DNA from: Okapia johnstoni | Lineage: Eukaryota > Chordata > Mammalia > Artiodactyla > Giraffidae | Reading direction: 5' to 3' | DNA length: 64,000 nt | Assembly (NCBI GenBank): GCA_024291935.2 | Contig: CM044316.1 | Location: 6,998,501-7,062,500 of the forward strand | Shown here: one piece after another, positions 40,411-52,800 of the stretch | Layout: the number at the start of each line of letters is the position of its first letter | Numbering within the stretch: the first letter of the stretch is position 1 | The notes under the pieces: generated by a model | Databases searched by the model: none | Told to the model about the DNA's origin: nothing | The model's input: the letters and a program-made list of their open reading frames with translations, nothing else | Program-made: the position numbers and the translations under genes

Positions 40411-43000
40411 GCAGGCAGCCAGCGTTGTGTTTTTCTGTCGAGTGGACAGGCTGGCATTGTCTGTCTGGCAGCCAGGGCTGGGATCAAGCCACCTCCGCCA
40501 AAAGCCCCTGGAAGCCCTGGGTTTTCCTGTTGGCCGCCAAGCCCACCAGACCTGTTTGGGGATGAGCCCAAGTTCCCAGCTGTTGGCCCTCCATGGCATG
40601 GCTGGTGGTTGAGGGAGGGGGCGGCGGGTGGGACTCTGGCCAGCTGGTGCGGCAGCTCCTGTGAGCCAAGGAGAGGAACCAGAGCTCTGGGCAGCTGGTC
40701 TGGGAAGGGAGCCAGGATTGAGCCATGACTGAGGCCTGAAGGGCTCTCCGAGGGCAGGAGCTGTCCATTGAGGGTGTGGGGAACTTCAATGAGGCGTGGT
40801 GGGGGAGGGTGAAGCACACAGCTGCTGGGACTGCCCTGCCTTCACGACATGTGACCTGTGTGGGGAGATACACACGCACCCTGAACCCAACTAACACAAG
40901 GGGGAAAAAGAGCTGCTGGCTCCTTTTTGTTGTTATTTATTTTCTCATTCTGCAAATGTTTATTGAACGTTTCTGAGATTTTAAGTGATTTTGTTGGCTG
41001 CTCCTTGTTTATTGCATGTGATTTTTTAGCTCATTATTTTCACTTAAAAAAGCCGGGGGCTGGAAAGTGGGAATGATCTCCTGGGCCAGAGGCCTCTCTT
41101 ACCCCAACCCCATTATCCTGGGCCCCCCACCATGCCCCTGACTGGAAAGGGGGGACTCACAAGCTGTGACAATACACCCCCCCCCGCCCTCCCCGCCAGG
41201 GCTGGTCTTGGCCTGCACACTTGGCTTTTCTGCTCCTATGAGATCAGGACACACACCTTGCCTGCCGGAGGAGGGCCTCTACTACTCATGTCTAACCAAC
41301 GCTGCAGTTGGCCATGTGTGAGACTTTGAAAGTTGGTAGAGCCTCTCTTGAAATGAGACCTGACCTTTGGGTCTTTCAGCTTTTTATACGTTTTTTTAAA
41401 AAAACTAATAACATTAGTTTTAAAAAGTGATGTAAGCTGAATGTGAAGAAAAAGTTCAAACTATACAAGAACTTAGAAAGTAGGAGGTCCTGCACCACCC
41501 ACAGTGATGCCATGATAAGGGCTAGTCCTTGAAAGGGTGAATGCTGCTGTTGCCACAGAGGGATCTTTCCCTAAAACTTGTGATCACACCCCTTCTCGTA
41601 AGCAGTTCTACTACTTATCTCAGAGGCAGAGCATTAAATATTAATGAAGTCAACATATGAGGGTAAAATATGGCTGTGGTACACACCGTGAAGGAAGCTA
41701 TGGGATCCAGGAGAGGTGTCCTGGGGCCATGCCTTAGTTTGAAGGGCAGGCAGGCATCCCTGAGAGTGACACTGGAATGAGCCCCACAACTGAGTGCACA
41801 GTAAGCAGAACTTTATGTACTTCATATGTGGAGTTTTTCCATGCATTGTGAACTTTGGCCCATGTGGCAGCAAGATTTGCATAGGCCCAGTTTTGGAGGA
41901 GTTGCTAAAACCTTTCATGGAGAATTCTAACCACACAAAAGTGGAATAGTAAAATGAACTATCACTTACTCATCAGTTGTAAACTCATGACCAGTCTCTT
42001 CAGTTACAGCCCCTTCATGTACTCTCCATCTGAATTACGGTCATCAGACCAATTAATCTCTTAATGTTTCAGCATATTTCTCTGCAGGATACGGACTTTA
42101 AAAAGTGCCATCGAAATAGATTAATATCAAAAAGTCAGTAGTGGCATACTTTAAAATAAAAAAGTACAAGTCACCCAGCTTGATTGAATTTTCACAAACA
42201 CATTAAGTACAATTTTCTCAAGTCGTCTCTTAGCAGCTATGAGATGGCTCTGACAGTGGACACATCCAAAGAGGCTGCTGGGGACACAGAGCTGGAGCCT
42301 GGCTGGGCTTCTTACTGTAGGATCTCTAAAGTGAAGTCATTCATTTGTGTCCAACTCTTTGTGACCCCATGGACTGTAGCTTACCAGGCTCCTCTGTCCA
42401 TGGGATTTTCCAGGCAAGAGTACTAGAGTGGGTTGCCATTTCCTTCTCCAGAGAATCTTCCCGACCAGGGATCGAACCTGGGTCTCCCGCATTGTAGGCA
42501 GATACTATACCATCTGAGCCACCAGGGACCCAAGTCCAGAACAAACTGAGAAAGGCTTAGAGCGGGTAGTTCCAGCTTTAACACTTAAGTGTCAAGGACT
42601 CGAGCGAGTCATGAATTTCAAGCTTCAGTTTTCTTATCTTTTTAAAAGGGAGTTAAAAAAAAAAAAACCCAACTTCCTCACAGATACAGCGGAGCATTTG
42701 AAATAATACAAATATATTTATTACATATAATGATATAAACATGCTGTATATATGTTGTCATTATGTAACGGTGGATAACAAAATGTAACATTTCTTTAGG
42801 TCACCTGGCACCGGACTGAATTCTTCACATGTTATTTCACATAATTGAAACTGTGCCCAGTATCTTGTTTGGCACTTACTGTAATTTTCATTCCAACAAG
42901 GCTTTACCTTGTTCGTTTTGGAGCTGAAGGACAGGGAAGTTAGGAAAGAGCGTAGATTGGCACAACACCCCCGTGGCAAAGCCGGGACTGGAGGAGTGCC
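40410..43000. other. WIZ-AKAP8L intergenic region
   Basis: No gene recognised. AT-rich in the middle (41390-42300) with one reverse SINE (42320-42532). Confidence 0.6.
42320..42532 (-). repeat. Bov-tA type SINE (reverse)
   Basis: GTCATTCATTTGTGTCCAAC through CTGAGCCACCAGGGACCC. Confidence 0.92.
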
Positions 43001-43149
43001 CTGCCCTGTAGACCCAGCTCCCTCTGGCGGACCTCCAGGACACAGGCCTTCCCCGCCTGGCCGCGCTTGGGCCTCAGGTCTTTCCGTAGTGAACAGCTCC
43101 GCCCCTTCGAACTCTGCGGGAGTCCACCTCCAGGCCCTCTCCTCTCAGC

Positions 43150-43800
43150 CAATCAGCATAGCCTCAAAATAATGAGAGGCGGGAGTAGGGCGGGGCTCTC
43201 GTGAGATTGGCAGAGCCCTCAGCCACGGGCCTAAGGAGGCCCAGAGATTGACAGCGAGGCTATCCAACAGACATGAAGCCAGGGTCCGGCGCAAGCCAAT
43301 GTTGTCGAGAGGCGGGGCTTAGTTGTGTGTAGAAGGGTCTCGGGGGATTGTCTCCGCTAACGCGGCGGCGTCCGGCTCGTGGAGCAGCTGACAGAATCTT
43401 CGGGTGCAGTCTTCGCTGCTGTCATGAGCTACACAGGTAGGTCCGGCAGGGTTAGTGAGGAGAGGGGTCGGGCTCCGGGTGGAGAGGGATAGGGATGTGT
43501 CGGAGCCGCGCCGGGCTCGTTCGTGGCTCCCCCGAGGCTTGGACACTGCCCTCTCTGCGGTCACAAAATGGCGCCGGGGGCCCGTCGCCTCAGTATCGCG
43601 CTCCTCACGCCTCGGCATCTCAGTTCTCTGTGCTGGCCACCTTGGGTCCCGGGTCCCGACCGCCCGAAGTTTTGGCTTCTGTCGCCTGTGTCGGTGGGCC
43701 TTGGTCTCGGTACCTGAGTTCTCGCCTCCGTTCCTGGCCTGGTCACCTCAGGTCGCCCTTTCTCAGGCCTCGGCCCTTCAGGTCGATCTGCGGAGTCAGC
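43150..43800 (+). promoter_or_regulatory. AKAP8L: CpG island and promoter of AKAP8L
   Basis: A CCAAT box (43149-43153), a GC box GGGCGGGGC (43188-43196), a near-palindrome TCTCGTGAGA (43197-43206) resembling the TCTCGCGAGA promoter element, and high CpG lead into the first exon. There is no TATA box. Transcription probably starts around 43340-43390. Confidence 0.75.
43424..43436 (+). CDS. AKAP8L: AKAP8L exon 1 (start codon)
   Basis: ATG 43424 encodes MSYT plus one base before donor gtaggt, the known AKAP8L start. Only 13 coding bases. It lies in the CpG island. Confidence 0.93.
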
Positions 43801-46800
43801 TGCCGTCGCCATTGTCCCCCGCTCAGTTTCCCTGGAAATACCGCAGTTGCCCGCCCCACACCCTCGCCTTTAACTGCCCCAGGCTAGGAGAGGCGCCAGC
43901 CCCGCCTGGGGGTGTGTGTGAGTGAATAAATATATGAAGCGTTTGGGCCGAGTAGGGAACCTCGCGTCCTTAGGGACTGAGTCTTGTGAAGAATGGCTGG
44001 CTTCCGTGTTAATTCATTCCACAACTGTCAAATTCATCGTGGCGTCGGGGGTTGAATAAACACTGACATACTGATGGGAATTTCTCAAGTGTTTTATAGA
44101 GGAGGGCAGACCATAATCGACAAACGAACTTCGTATGTGTTGTGGAGTAGTCAGTACCCTGAGGACCTTGTTCTATTACGTGGGGTGGTTGGGGACCTCT
44201 GGAGAGCATTGAGCATTTGAGCAGAGACCTGAATGGAACGTGGAAGTTAGGGCTATCTGGCCAAGGAGGCCGTCTATATAAAGATCTAGTGACAGGAGCT
44301 GCCTGGCGTGTTAAACGATCAGCCGGAGGTGATCAGTGAATCTTGAGTTAATGGCAGGGAGTGGGAGGGGATGATGAGATTAGAGAGGGAGCTATAGGAT
44401 ATGCCTGGGTGATTACAAATCGTCCCTGAGTGAATTCAAAGGCTGGCCTGGGATTGTTTTCGGAATAACTGATGAGGCTTCTCAGCCAAGAGCTTCCCTT
44501 GTTAATGGGGGCTTTTACAGGCTTGAGCTTGTGTGGTTGCTGGGTAAGCTGCATTCTACTTGGAATGTTTAGGACTGAGTGTGGAATCTGAGCCTCTGGG
44601 GCTGCTCCTTAGGCAGCTGTATGGTGTCCTTAGACGAGAAGGTAGTGTTAGCCCTCCCTCCTCCAGGTCAGGAGCTTGGCAAGAACTCCAGTTTTTTTAA
44701 GCAACCATCCCTTAGCCCAGTGGTTCTCAACCAGGGGCAAGTTTGCCCTCCAGGGGACATTGGCAAAGTTTGGAGCGTGGTATTCAGTTGTCACTTCTTG
44801 GGGTGGGAGTTGCTACTTACCTGTGCATCTAGTGGATAGAGGCCAGGAATGCTGCAAAAACATGCTATAGTGCACAGGGTGGCCCCACCATAAAGAATTA
44901 TCTGGCTTCAAACAAAACATCAGTAGTGCCAAGGTTGAGCAACCCTGCCCTAGCCTTTGTTTACCTTTTCTGGTTCACCAGGGAAGTCAGTCGGTTGATA
45001 CTGACATATCTGGAATTGAAAACTGATCCTTTTCACCAAATCTTATCAAGAACTGGAAGACAGTTCTGTGGTTATTAGAGACAGGACTGCTGAAGAAACC
45101 AGGGGATGACTAGTTGGGTGCTGTGGGGTAGCTTAATAATGATCCATTTAATTTTATAGACAAGGAAACGGATGTATAGAGGTCACAGATGGTCAAGTTT
45201 GAATTTCAGCTCCATATCTTGTAGGCTGTAATTCTGTGTTTGAGTTGGCAGTGAGGTAGCCAAGCTAATGAGGTTATGATTAATTTTCCCTTGATTTTGA
45301 CCAGCTGAAAACCACAGTCGCTTTATAATGTGTGACTTTGCCTTTTGAGAAGCAGACCACCAAAGTCAGAGGCATGTAAGGACTTCCCTGGCAATCCAGT
45401 GGTTAAGATTCCACTGCAGGGGCACTGGTTCAGTTCCTGGTGGAAAAGCTAAGACCCCACATGTCAGGAGGTGCTGTTATAAATAAATGGATAAATGAAT
45501 GTCAGGCATTTTTTGTCATGTTTTAGACAACTCTTTGCCTTTAAGGAGACTTTCTGGAGGCCTTAAAGCAAATGTTACCATTATTAGTAAGGGTAGAAGG
45601 TGATTTAAAATGTATCTTTTTGATAACTTATCTGATTTTTTTAACCCAATTTTTTTATGTATACTTGAGAAAGGTTCTGTCTCTACCACTAAGGGGTGGA
45701 AGATAGGGGCAGTGAAAATACAGGACAAAAGTCCAGAATCAGATCTTTAAACAAAGGGCTGAAATGCTACCAGTCTTTTTATAGGAACATTCATCATCTC
45801 ATATATTTTCTCTGCGTTAGGAATGCACAGGTGGTTTAGCTGGATGGCTCTGGCTTGGGATTTCTCATAAGGTTACATTTTGGATGTTAGTTGGAACCTT
45901 AGTCATCTGAAGGCTGAACTTGGGCTGAAGGTGACTCAAACTAGTGTGCCTGACAGGTTGATGCTGGCAATTGATTTCTATACTATCTGGAACTCTCCAC
46001 AGGCCTACTAGAGGGTCCTTACTATATGCTGACTTATAGTAAGAGTGAATAATCTGAGAGAGAATGAGGTGGAAGCCTCAGAAGTTACACTGGGTTATTT
46101 CTGCAATATCTTTTCGATTAAACTGCCTCCCTCTGTTTGGGAAGAGACGACATGATGTCAGAAGGCAAGAATCATTGAAGGCCATCTTGGAGGCGATTTT
46201 CACTGGATAGTAGAGGTTGGCGGCAACCTAACCTCTTTCCAATTGTCTTCCAGTTTTTGTCACTTATTATTTCTTCAAAGAATCCCTTTCTAAAAAAAGA
46301 AGGAAAAGAATAAAATTGAGAAGCTTTGTGTGTTTTTGAGCAAAAAAAGATACCAGAGAGGCTGGCCAAGAGGGAGGGGCTGTGATACACAGTTATAAAC
46401 CCATGGTCTGACCTTTCACTTTATAGGACCAAAAATTTGCTTATTTTATTTTTTCATTCAGAGCTTATTTTTTCATTCAAAACTTAATCAAGCTGAAAAA
46501 TTGAACCAAGACAAGAACGATACTCAGCCAGATAAGAATTGGATCATAATTGGAGCATAACTGGCTAAAGAAGGTTCTGCCCTGGGGGCAGTGTTGTGAC
46601 ATAGAATATTAATGTAGAGAGGACAGAACTAGAGCTGAGTTTGCCTTTAAACTCTGAAGGTTTGATGGATTGGATTATCTTTCCTTTTTCTCAAGGAAGA
46701 ATCAGGGCCCCCTCCCCTGAATATACATAGATCTTTTGCTCTGTAGCTTTAATACTGTGTTCCAGTATGTATTCCTGTTAGCTTGTGGTAGGTTCTACTT

Positions 46801-49800
46801 GCAGCTGCAATACCTTCAGACCACATTACCTAAAGTCTGAAGTTGTTTTGCCAGTGGCACTATTGCTGAACAAGCAGGTTTCCAGAAGCAAACAGTGGAA
46901 AAGGCCTGTGTAAGGTGGTATTTACGCTGGGAGCCTTCCCCACAGGTGAACATTCTTTAGATGACTTTCAGTGTTTCTAGTGTACAGGTATTATCAGGGT
47001 TACAGTTTTGGCATCTCAGGAAGGTCCTGGGTCCCTGGAGGAAATCATTCCAGTGTACCCTCTTTAATTAGGGAATGTAGAAAATGTTGGATTTATATAC
47101 TTCTATCACCAGCTCTCTTATTCCCCAGTGCCCAGTTTCAGTTCCCTCCTCTGGGAAGTAAAGTGTAGATCCACTGATCTTTATTTGACACCCTTGGAGC
47201 TGGGTGTGTTTTGGAACTCTAGCTTAAAAGGACATTCCACGACATCTGCAGTGGGGTCTGGGGCAGCAGCTTATAATTAAATGAAGAAAGATAAAGAATG
47301 TCCTCATGGGTCAGTTTTGCCCAAAATGCATGTTGACACCACATTTGAGGAAAACACTTGGTTTTCAGACCGTTTTGGACTTTGAAATTGGCAGGGTAAG
47401 GGATCTTGGCCCTGTCCCTTTTGTTGGCTGTGGTGAGGATGAAGTGAAATAATGCACATGAACCTCTTAGCACCCTCAGGAAAAACACTTGTTCAGTGTT
47501 GGCTGCTGTTGCTGTCATATTTGCTGCTATGGTCTTAAGAAATGAACTAGAAAAAAAGAAAAAAGAGGTGAACTAGGAGGAGTGTCAACAAATACTTGAA
47601 TGCCTGCCCAGGGAAAGGCACTTGGTGTATGCTTCTATTGTGAGCAAGCTACTGGAGGTGCTGGCTTTAATTTTTAGGTCATGAGTTGGCTCTTGATGGG
47701 AACAGGCAAATGTTCTCTCTTACGGTGTCTATCATAGTTTCAGTGCTAAGGGAAAATCACTTAAAAAATATTTTACAAAAATATTTTAAAAGTGTAGATT
47801 AAAAGATAATCAGCATTTGAGACTAGTAGTCTCTGGTAGAAATTCAGATTTTCCTTACTTGGTACTAATTCATTAGAAGTTGAGAAATAATAAAAGATTT
47901 GAGAAGATAGGAAATTATACATATAATCTATAATACTTGTTCCATGTAAACATGCTGCTGCTAAGTCGCTTCAGTCGTGTCCGACTCTGTGTGACCCCAT
48001 AGACGGCAGCCCACCAGGTTCCGCTGTCCCTGGGACTCTCCAGGCAAGAACACTGGAGTGGGTTGCCATTTCCTTCTCCAGTGCATGAAAAGGAAAAGTG
48101 AAAGTGAAGTCACTCAGTCACATCCAACTCTTAGCGACCCCATGGACTGTAGCCTCCCAGGCTCCTCCGTCCATGGGATTTTCCAGGCAAGAGTACTGGA
48201 GTGGGGTGCCATTGCCTTCTCCGGCAAACATGCTAACCCCAAGTAATTACATTTAAGAGGTTATTGTAATACATTTTTTTTTTTTTAATGGGAAAATGAA
48301 AAAAATATGTAAGGTTTAAATTTTGGGGAATGGAATAGGTATTATTTACCTTAAGATTGTTCAAAATTAACCCCTATTGTTTTTTGAGTTGGAGCTCACC
48401 TTTCAGTGATTTGATATAAACGTTTTCTTCATTTACCTGAATAATTTGGGTACTCATTTATTAAAACAGGATACTGGTTTAAAGGTTTAAAAATGTTTAT
48501 CCAATTCTTCTGACATAACAAGTTAAATATAGCCTGCCTTTCCTTTGGTTGATATGTTCTGCAGGTGTTCAAAAACCAAAAGTTTTAGTGGGTTTCCAGT
48601 GAGGGGAGGGTCTGCCAGGCAGTCTCCACTGAAGGGTAGTCTTAGATCATTTTCATGTGGTTTGTTTGGAGAAATTAACCACACTGTACATATATTTAGG
48701 CTTTGTCCAGGGATCTGAAACCACTTTGCAGTCGACGTACTCAGACACAAGCTCCCAGCCCACCTGTGATTATGGTAAGTGTGGGCCCCTGGGAATTGGA
48801 GGGTGCGTGCTCTACTTTCTAGTGGCTGAGCAATCCACTGGTTTATTAGCTGCCTTTAACATTGCTGCAACACTGTCTTTTCCAAATGCAAACTTGTGTG
48901 AAATGGTATGGTGGGCTCTTAGAATAGCTACAGGGGGGTTAGAATTGCCCTTTGGGGCAATTATGGGAAAGATGTCTGTTACTGAGCAAGCTGGAGTTCT
49001 TGGCTGTATATGATTGGTTCCTTTGACCCTGTGACATACTGTTAGAAGTACTTGTGGCCTGTGACAAAGATGTAGGTTCAGAAAATCCCTTCGAGGGAGG
49101 GTCTGGGGAGGAGAGTGGCCAATCAAAGTCCAAGGGATTGGTGTGAGCAGAAACCAAGCCATTAACTTAACCCCAGGGTAGTACGTGAGATTCCAGTGTA
49201 GGAGAGGCTGCCTGTCTGAATCTAGATGGCTTTTAGAGACAGTCAGGCCGGCAGGCTCCTCACACACAGGGTTGAGAGAAAGTTTCTCATTGATTTCTCC
49301 ACTGTGGACAGACACACTGAATCTCTAATTCAGAAGGATCCATAGATATTCTGTTGGTGTCTCTCAGCACTCAAGAACTGCCAGTAAAGCTGTTTCTCAG
49401 TGATTTGTGACCATAACCCTAGTTCTGTGTCATGAAGGAGCTTTCTTCAAAGGGTTTTGCCTTGGTTATTGAGATGAGTAATTGGTTTTACTGCCAAGGT
49501 CTAGGGAAAGACTGAGTATACACAGTTACATTCTCTCAGGAGTCACTAATTAAGTGGAAATAAGTAAAACTCCCTGAAGGATTGTCAGATTGTCCCAGGG
49601 GAGAGGGAGACTTAAAAAAATGTTCTGAAAATGAGTAAGGAGGTATCAAATAGTTCATAAGGAGGAGAAACTTTGTTTGCATGGCTTCTCTGTCCTGCCC
49701 TCCCTGCCTCAACCCTTTTCATTAGACATAATCCCAAATTACACATCTATTTTGAACCATTTTCCCTCAGGTTTATATATTCTGGTCCAAAGCATTTTAC

Positions 49801-52800
49801 AAGATGTGCCATTTGCAAATATTTTCTCCCAGGCTGGGGCTTATCTAGCTGTTCCTCTTGATAGTGTCTTTTGAAGAACACCTATCCTTCATTTTGGTGA
49901 AGTCCAGTTCATCAGTCTTTTATTTTTGTTTTAAAAATCTTGCAGCTGTGCTGTGCGGTATGTGGAATCTTAATTCCCTGACCAGGGGTTGAACTTGAGA
50001 CTTAACCACTGGACTGCCAGGGAAATCCCAATCTTTTTTTTCATTATTTGCACTGACTCTTCGTTGCAGCGCAGGAGCTTCTCTAGTTGCAAGATGTTTC
50101 TCTTGTTGTAGAACACAGGCTCTAGAGCGCACGGACTCAGTAATCACAGCACATAGGCCTCTCTAGTTGTGACTCTTGGGCTTAGTTGCCTGACCAGGGT
50201 GTGAACCATGTCCCCTGCTTTGGAAGGCAGATTCTCAACCACTGAATCACCAGGGAAGTCCTCCTAATTGTATCTGGGAAATTTATACTTAACCCAAGGT
50301 CATAAAGATTTTCTTTTAAGTGCTTCATAGTCTTAGGTTTTACATTTATTTTGTGATCCATTTTGAGTTAGTATTTGTACCAAGTATACAATGTAGGTCA
50401 AGATTCTTCTTTACCTTTGTTGAAAATTAATTGAATGTATGTATGGTTCTGTATCTGGATTCTAATTCTGTTTCATTGATTTGCATGTCTTAAGTTTCCT
50501 CTACTACCTTACTGTCTTGATCACTATAGTCAGTCTTGAAATTTGTGAATGAGTCCTCTAGGTTTATTCTTTTTCCAAAATTGACTTGGATATTCTTGTT
50601 CCTTTGCTTGTACGTATAAATTTTAGAATCAGTTTGTCAATTTCTAGAAAATTCCTCCTGAGATTTGAAGCGGAATGGTCTTGAATCTATAGTTTGGGAG
50701 AATTGAAATCTTAACTGTATTAAGCCTTCCAATATGTGAACACAGTATGTCACTTCATTTGTTCATGTCTTTGATTTTTTTTTTATTAGTGTTTTGTAGT
50801 TTTTGCACACAAATCTTGCACATATTTTGTTTAGTTTACAGCTAAGCATTTCATGTCTATAATGGTGTGGGATATGCTAGTTTTCAAAAATTCAGATTCC
50901 AATTGTTCATTGCTGGTATGTAAAAATTTGATTTTTTTTTTCTTTCTGTATGTTGACCTTGTAATAAACCTTGCTAAGCTCACTTATTCACAAGTTAACT
51001 TTTTTTTCCACTAGTAACTTTTTTTGTGTGTGTGTTTTGTTTTTTTTTTAGTGGTTTTACATCATGTTGTGAAGGAATAGAAATAGTTTTACTTCTGGCT
51101 TAAATTGTAAGACTAATATAACAGCATTTAAATAACATTTTGAAACACAGTCAACCAAGGTCCCACCATTTTATACTTGTCAGCATAGTTACTTCAGATA
51201 GTTGAATAACTTACAGGTGGCTGGAATCTGTTTCGTGGTGCTGTTAGAGTGTTTCCTTGTGCAGCATAAGGGCTTAGTAGTTTCTTTTTTGATGCCTATG
51301 TGATATCACTGAGTAGGTTGACCATAATGTGATTAACTGTTACCTTAAAGTCGAACATTTACATAGTCTTCTATTTTTGCTCTTTAAATATTGTTCACTA
51401 CAACCAGCTCCTTTCCTTTACTCACTTTCTTTTTCTTTCCTTCTTTCTTTTTTTGGTTTCCTTTTTTAAAATAAATTACATTCTTAAAATACTCGGTCAA
51501 CCATGGTCTCATCTCCTCTGTGGAGATGAAGTGAATTCCAGTGTTCTTTTGCAAGGAAGTCATCAAAGAACACAGTGTAGACAGAGATTTCCCTTGAGGG
51601 GGTCTGGCTGGGGAGCCCACCAGGGTTGCTCTAGGCAGAGCAGGTAGCACATAGAGAGGGCTTGCCTGCCACTGTCATAGAACCACCAGCCTGTGCTTGT
51701 ATCCAGAGTTAATGCCCACTGCTGCTTCCTTTCCTTGTGCTTCTTGGCTGTTTTGGCAAGTCCTCAGTAGTGGAAGCCTGGAGTGGGGCAGGGACACCGT
51801 ATTCGGGACTCAGGCATAGCCCCAATGGGCTGCCTTTGTCTCCCAGTCCTGTCTCTTTTTGAATAGCCAGTGTCCACTGTCCTGGTTGCAGACAGCCACA
51901 TGGCCAGACCCTCTTAGCTGCTGGGACTAAGTGTGCATTATTCCTTGTGTGGCTGTGCCAGCCACTCTTCTTGCCTGTTTGAATGCCTTATTCACCACTC
52001 AACTCCTTGCATGATCTCCACCTGCTGTCCCTTGCTGCTCCCTAATTATTTAGGGTCTGCTTTACCACACAGTGCTCTGGGCCTGAGAGTGCCTGGGACT
52101 GCTAGCCTCTGTTCTGTGTGCTCTGAGCATGATAATCATTGAATAAACAAACGAATGAGAAGCCCCTGCTTTGGTTTCCCCAGCTGTACAGGATTTCTGC
52201 TTTGTGAGCTTTAGCGTGTCCACGGTTCCTTAGAGTTCATCTCCAGGTCCTTGGTGGTTTCCAGTGTCTCCCTATTCTTTTGTGCAGTAGATCGAGGGGA
52301 AACCTGAGTATAGGATCTCAGCTTGCCCCCATGCATGTTCACTCTGATTCATCTTCTCTGTATATGCACTCTTACCTTCCTGTGGCTGGATTCTGTTGTT
52401 CATCACACTGCCATCTTGCTGAGGTTTGGTCCTCTGTTCTGGGACAAGCATGACCTGTCTGTCTGCAGGGTAGACATTATGGAATAGGAGATAACTGAGA
52501 CACTAGACACACCAGAGACACTAGGAAAGTGGTCGCCTGTTCTCATGCACTTCCTTGGGAAAGAATCGTGTGTGCTCGACTCAGAGATTGCCCTTGGCTT
52601 TGCAGTTGGTCAGTTTTTAGTGGCTTTATGTTTTCGAAGGAAAGAATTTTTCTTATGTGCCATAATAAAATCCAAAGTACATTTAGTTTATAATCCAAAT
52701 TGTATTTTCATCAGCTTTTCTCAACAGCAGTGTCTTGTCTTTCCCTCTGCTTATGTGTTCCAGCACAGCACACTCACACAATTCAAGGGCTTGATGGTTC

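Larger units (their letters stand above)
43437..48699 (+). other. AKAP8L: AKAP8L intron 1
   Basis: About 5.3 kb. Holds the downstream part of the CpG island with a CACAAAATGGCGCC motif (43561-43574), a MER5A (44708-44950), a short CHR SINE (45378-45490) and a dimeric Bov-A2-type SINE (47953-48232). No other exon recognised. Confidence 0.65.
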
